Assembly: GCA_945929965.1 (NCBI GenBank)
Contig: CAMEOT010000005.1
Coordinates: forward strand, 1-64,000
Length of the DNA stretch: 64,000 nt
Origin: an uncultured Lachnospiraceae bacterium
Lineage (GTDB): Bacteria; Bacillota; Clostridia; Lachnospirales; Lachnospiraceae
Direction of reading: 5' to 3'
This document shows, piece after piece, positions 60,889-64,000 of this stretch (the first letter of the stretch is position 1; each line of letters begins with the position of its first letter). The translations under genes were made by a program, and so were the position numbers. A model generated the notes under the pieces. The model saw only the letters and a list, made by a program, of their open reading frames with translations, was not told the DNA's origin and searched no databases.

Positions 60889-62014
60889 TCTTTCCTTCCT
60901 CCACAGCTTCATATATCGTGTCCGGTCTGCCCGGATTGAAACATTCGTTGCACCACATCAGCGTTACCAGATCGGTATCTCCCACATTCACGATGGAATG
61001 TGTATAACCGGTAGGGATATCCACTACCTGCAGTTTCTCCCCGCTGACATAATATTCTATGATCTCCTCACTGCCATGTCTGCGGAAACGGATCAGTCCC
61101 TTGCCGCTGACTACCAGAAATTTTTCATTCTTCGTATGGTGCCAGTGGTTTCCCTTGGTAATCCCGGGCTTCGAGATATTCACAGATACCTGCCCCCGGT
61201 CCACACTTTTTAAGATTTCCGTAAAGCTGCCACGCTCATCCTCATGCATATTCAGAGAATACGCAAATTGGTCTGTAGGCAGATAACTTAGATAAGTACT
61301 ATATAACTTCTTTGAAAAGCTTCCCTCTGTCATCTCCGGAACCATCAGATTGCTCCGGCTTTCCCTGAAACTATAGAGCAGATTAACGATCTCTCCCAGT
61401 GTTGTCTCATACACTGTGGGAACATAGCAATATCCATCAGAGTTCACATGAGGATGCCGGTCCAGCGCCTGCAGAAGTTCCTCCACCACATCATCGATAT
61501 ACACCAGATGCATCATCGTGCTCCGATCATTCACCTGTATCGGCAGACCATGTGCAATATTATGACAAAAAGTAGCTACCGCACTGTTATAATTCGGTCT
61601 GCACCATTTTCCGAAGACATTGGGGAAACGATAGATATATATCTGTGCTCCCGTCTCCTGCCCATAGGCATACAGCATGTCCTCCCCGGCTTTCTTGCTT
61701 TTGCCGTAGGGATTCTCCAATGCCGCCTGAATGGAAGAAGAGTTCATCACCGGGCAGGTATTTCCATGCTTGCGAAGTGTCTCCACTAATGTAGTCGCAA
61801 AACCAAAATTTCCTTCCATGAATTCTTCCGTGTGCTCCGGTCGGTTCACTCCTGCCAGATTAAATACGAAATCACATTCCCGACAATATTCATCCAATAA
61901 ATTTTCCGGCGTATGAACATCATAAGGCAGAACTGTCACATCCTCCCGATGTTCCAGTTCTGCCACCAGATTCTTACCAATGAAGCCTTCGGCCCCCGTT
62001 ACCAAAACCTTCAT
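60881..62014 (-). CDS. fnlB: Bifunctional epimerase/reductase (FnlB/CapF), UDP-L-FucNAc pathway
   Basis: The ATG at 62014 follows the fnlA stop by two bases with GGGAGA before it; 377 residues. The N-terminal SDR domain begins VLVTGAEGFIGKNLVAELE and has FNLAGVNRPEH and a PYGKSKKAGEDML motif. The C-terminal cupin domain (from about 245) has FTEILKSVDRGQVSVNISKPGITKGNHWHHTKNEKFLVVSG. This SDR-cupin fusion is the signature of CapF/WbjC, which epimerises and reduces the 4-keto intermediate from FnlA. Downstream fnlC overlaps its stop. Confidence 0.92.
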   Translation of the reverse strand: MKVLVTGAEGFIGKNLVAELEHREDVTVLPYDVHTPENLLDEYCRECDFVFNLAGVNRPEHTEEFMEGNFGFATTLVETLRKHGNTCPVMNSSSIQAALENPYGKSKKAGEDMLYAYGQETGAQIYIYRFPNVFGKWCRPNYNSAVATFCHNIAHGLPIQVNDRSTMMHLVYIDDVVEELLQALDRHPHVNSDGYCYVPTVYETTLGEIVNLLYSFRESRSNLMVPEMTEGSFSKKLYSTYLSYLPTDQFAYSLNMHEDERGSFTEILKSVDRGQVSVNISKPGITKGNHWHHTKNEKFLVVSGKGLIRFRRHGSEEIIEYYVSGEKLQVVDIPTGYTHSIVNVGDTDLVTLMWCNECFNPGRPDTIYEAVEEGKNE

Positions 62015-62016
62015 GC

Positions 62017-63054
62017 TTATTTCTCCCACTCTGCCAGTTCCTTCTGAATGTAAGACAGGCTTAACAGCTTCTCCTTCACCTGCTCAACATCCATCAGACG
62101 TGTGTTGTTGGAATTAAACTCGGTCAATTTGGAACGCTCCAGATTGCCGTCTGTAAAATACTTATCGTAGTTCAGATCACGCTTGTCCGCAGGCACACGA
62201 TAGAACCTGCCCATATCAATAGCGTGAGCACACTCTTCATTCGTCAGCAGTGTCTCGTACATCTTCTCACCGTGACGGATTCCGATCACCTTTACCTCAT
62301 CCTCTGCATGGAAGATTTCTTTTACTGCCTGTGCCAGGACACCGATCGTACATGCCGGTGCCTTCTGCACCATGATATCTCCGCTCTCTGCGTTTTCAAA
62401 AGCATAGACTACCAATTCCACTGCCTCTTCCAGGCTCATTACGAAACGGGTCATGGTAGGTTCGGTTACGGTAAGAGGCTTGCCCTCCTTGATTTGACTG
62501 ATAAACAGAGGAATTACAGATCCTCTGGAACAAAGTACGTTACCGTATCTGGTACAGCAGATCGTCGTGTCCTTAGGATCTACGGTACGTGATTTTGCCA
62601 CGATGACCTTCTCCATCATCGCCTTAGAAGTACCCATGGCATTTACAGGATATGCTGCCTTATCCGTAGACAGACAGATTACTTTTTTCACCCCTGCCTC
62701 GATTGCCGCCTGCAGAACATTCTCCGTTCCCAGTACATTCGTCTTCACTGCTTCAATGGGGAAAAACTCACAGGAAGGAACCTGCTTCAATGCTGCAGCA
62801 TGAAAAATATAATCCACACCATGCATTGCCTTCTGAATACTCTGCGGATCACGCACATCACCAATATAAAACTTCAGCTTATTACTATACTCAGGGAATT
62901 CTCTCTGATAGTAATGACGCATATCGTCCTGCTTCAGTTCATCTCTGGAGAAAATACGGATCTCTCCGATCTCCGTTGCCAGAAATCTATTCAATACTGC
63001 ATTTCCAAAAGAACCGGTACCACCGGTGATCAGTAAGGTCTTACCTTCAAACAT
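62017..63054 (-). CDS. fnlA: UDP-GlcNAc 4,6-dehydratase, 5-inverting (FnlA/CapE)
   Basis: The ATG at 63054 (345 residues) has TTGGAGG before it and overlaps the stop of the GT4 gene. It shows the SDR start LLITGGTGSFGNAVLNRFL, IGDVRDPQSIQKAM, DYIFHAAALKQVPSCEFFPIEAVKTNVLGTENVL, STDKAAYPVNAMGTSKAMMEKV (active-site Met/Lys) and RYGNVLCSRGSVIPLF. CapE/WbjB makes the first intermediate of UDP-L-FucNAc. The same family contains PseB, so it could also serve the pseudaminic pathway, for which no other pseB is seen. Its neighbours fnlB and fnlC favour the FucNAc role. Confidence 0.92.
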   Translation of the reverse strand: MFEGKTLLITGGTGSFGNAVLNRFLATEIGEIRIFSRDELKQDDMRHYYQREFPEYSNKLKFYIGDVRDPQSIQKAMHGVDYIFHAAALKQVPSCEFFPIEAVKTNVLGTENVLQAAIEAGVKKVICLSTDKAAYPVNAMGTSKAMMEKVIVAKSRTVDPKDTTICCTRYGNVLCSRGSVIPLFISQIKEGKPLTVTEPTMTRFVMSLEEAVELVVYAFENAESGDIMVQKAPACTIGVLAQAVKEIFHAEDEVKVIGIRHGEKMYETLLTNEECAHAIDMGRFYRVPADKRDLNYDKYFTDGNLERSKLTEFNSNNTRLMDVEQVKEKLLSLSYIQKELAEWEK

Positions 63055-64000
63055 AATTGCCTCCAATAAATTTAATGATACGCTTTATCTGCTCCTGCCA
63101 TAAATAGGATAACGCGAATTCTCTGTTCTGAGTATACCTTACTTCCCTGTTTTTTTCAACATTTAAGCCACATTGTATCAAAGCATCCTGCATATCTGCA
63201 ACTGTACTGCCGCAAAATGTAACATTCTCCTTAAATTTTTCCCAGCCGACAAATCTGGTAGACAGGATTTCTTTACCGGTTGCAAGATATTCCATGATCT
63301 TGGACGGGAAATTATTGCGATTCTCTTCCATATTCATATTTCGTGGATTCACCAGCACATCCGCTCGTTCCAGGCATTTGAGATACTCTGCATATTCCAG
63401 GAATCCAAGATATTTTATTCTTGAGTCCTTCTCAGAAGCTGCCACCACTTCCTGTTCCAAGCTTCCTTTCCCACTGATCCATAATTCACTGCTCTCGTCA
63501 GCCTGCTGCGTAAATGCCTCCATCATCAGATCCAGACCGGTTACCCTCTCCAGTACTCCGGCATACATGAATATCTTATTATTTTCACTTACTTGTTTCT
63601 CTGACAGCGTTCCAAAATAATCATAGAACTCTCTGTCAATGCCACCTTCAGAGCAGATGAATCTCTGCTTTTTTGTCAAGTATCTCTTCGTCTGTTCGGA
63701 CAGACCTACTACCACATCATATTTCCGGATATTTTGCAGCATCAGCCAAGCATATATTTTTCTCGGAAGGCTGCGATAAGATTCCGGTCCCGAATAATCT
63801 GCCAGCACCAACACGCTCTTTTTGCCGCTTTTTTTGCACATTTTAGGTAATGAAAACCAAGCATATACCGAATTATATGCTATGCATAAGTCAGCGTCAC
63901 GCAGTTGCTCCTGTAATGTTTGTCGACATTCTGTCAGTGTTTTCAACAGGTTCTGCTGCTTAAACACATACCGAACCGGGAACGGTGTCTTCCCTTTCTG
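63047..64000 (-). CDS. GT4 glycosyltransferase (WbuB-like), 5' end outside window
   Basis: The frame is open to the window edge; the first internal start is a GTG at 63967, but 11 more codons (QKGKTPFPVRY) precede it without a stop, so the gene probably begins further right. The visible part holds CIAYNSVYAWFSLP, VVVGLSEQTKRYL, IFMYAGVLERVTGLDLMMEAF, ELWISGKGSLEQEV, RADVLVNPRNMNMEENRNNFPSKIMEYLATGKEIL. The GT-B fold and the EExxxNFPSK donor motif fit the WbuB-type L-fucosamine transferases often beside fnlABC. It overlaps fnlA by eight bases. Confidence 0.82.
   Translation of the reverse strand, partial: QKGKTPFPVRYVFKQQNLLKTLTECRQTLQEQLRDADLCIAYNSVYAWFSLPKMCKKSGKKSVLVLADYSGPESYRSLPRKIYAWLMLQNIRKYDVVVGLSEQTKRYLTKKQRFICSEGGIDREFYDYFGTLSEKQVSENNKIFMYAGVLERVTGLDLMMEAFTQQADESSELWISGKGSLEQEVVAASEKDSRIKYLGFLEYAEYLKCLERADVLVNPRNMNMEENRNNFPSKIMEYLATGKEILSTRFVGWEKFKENVTFCGSTVADMQDALIQCGLNVEKNREVRYTQNREFALSYLWQEQIKRIIKFIGGNYV

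Noticed and set aside
1-64000. tRNA, rRNA, integrase or transposase genes
   Set aside because: None recognised on either strand by reading; absence was not tested by a search tool.

Overview
The window looks like part of the chromosome of a gut Firmicute, most likely a Lachnospiraceae member (Blautia/Dorea/Mediterraneibacter-like). This is inferred from the strong AGGAGG ribosome sites, Firmicute-type promoters, the style of the GT-C and GtrB/GtrII glycosyltransferases, and the codon use; no rRNA or tRNA gene is present to confirm it. Almost everything is on the minus strand.

Region 1 (1-32610) is one long minus-strand run of about 26 surface-glycan genes, often with start/stop overlaps. It holds GT2/GtrB-like lipid-sugar synthases, many polytopic GT-C or GtrII-like membrane transferases, a PglK/MsbA-like ABC flippase, a GT52-like transferase, sugar aminotransferases (RffA/WecE-like, FdtB-like) with a GNAT acetyltransferase, a FAD oxidoreductase, a membrane SGNH hydrolase and a pseudaminic-acid block (pseG, pseI, pseF). 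pseI is fused to a formyltransferase domain. Region 2 (32611-39684) has two plus-strand genes (a GT-C-like protein and an SGNH protein) with very similar extended -10 promoters, a pseC-like aminotransferase, a polytopic membrane protein, and a 1 kb gene-free stretch of structured palindromes and 52-bp and 51-bp tandem repeats.

Region 3 (about 39650-53600) is a visibly AT-richer accessory island that reads as a defence island: a sigma-region-2-like gene and its decayed second copy, an AAA15 ATPase/TOPRIM pair, an XRE regulator with a palindromic operator, a RelE/YoeB toxin remnant, an Abi_2/HEPN protein, a KAP P-loop NTPase, a P-loop kinase/GNAT-PUA/ASCH trio, and an operon of two TIR-type proteins with a translationally coupled small membrane protein. 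Three separate transcription units in the island (TIR operon, KAP NTPase, Abi protein) carry the same promoter layout: TTTCG-type boxes about 22 bp apart, the nearer one exactly 22 bp from the -10. This points to one shared regulator.

Region 4 (53682-64000) is a second minus-strand glycan operon: a GT4 transferase cut by the window edge, the UDP-L-FucNAc genes fnlA/capE, fnlB/capF and fnlC/capG, a GT-C-like protein, gmd, manC and a last membrane protein, closed by a terminator. Together regions 1, 2 and 4 would make nucleotide-activated deoxy-amino sugars, pseudaminic acid and GDP-mannose derivatives, load some onto a lipid carrier, and build and modify an exported surface polymer. The island sits between the two glycan blocks.
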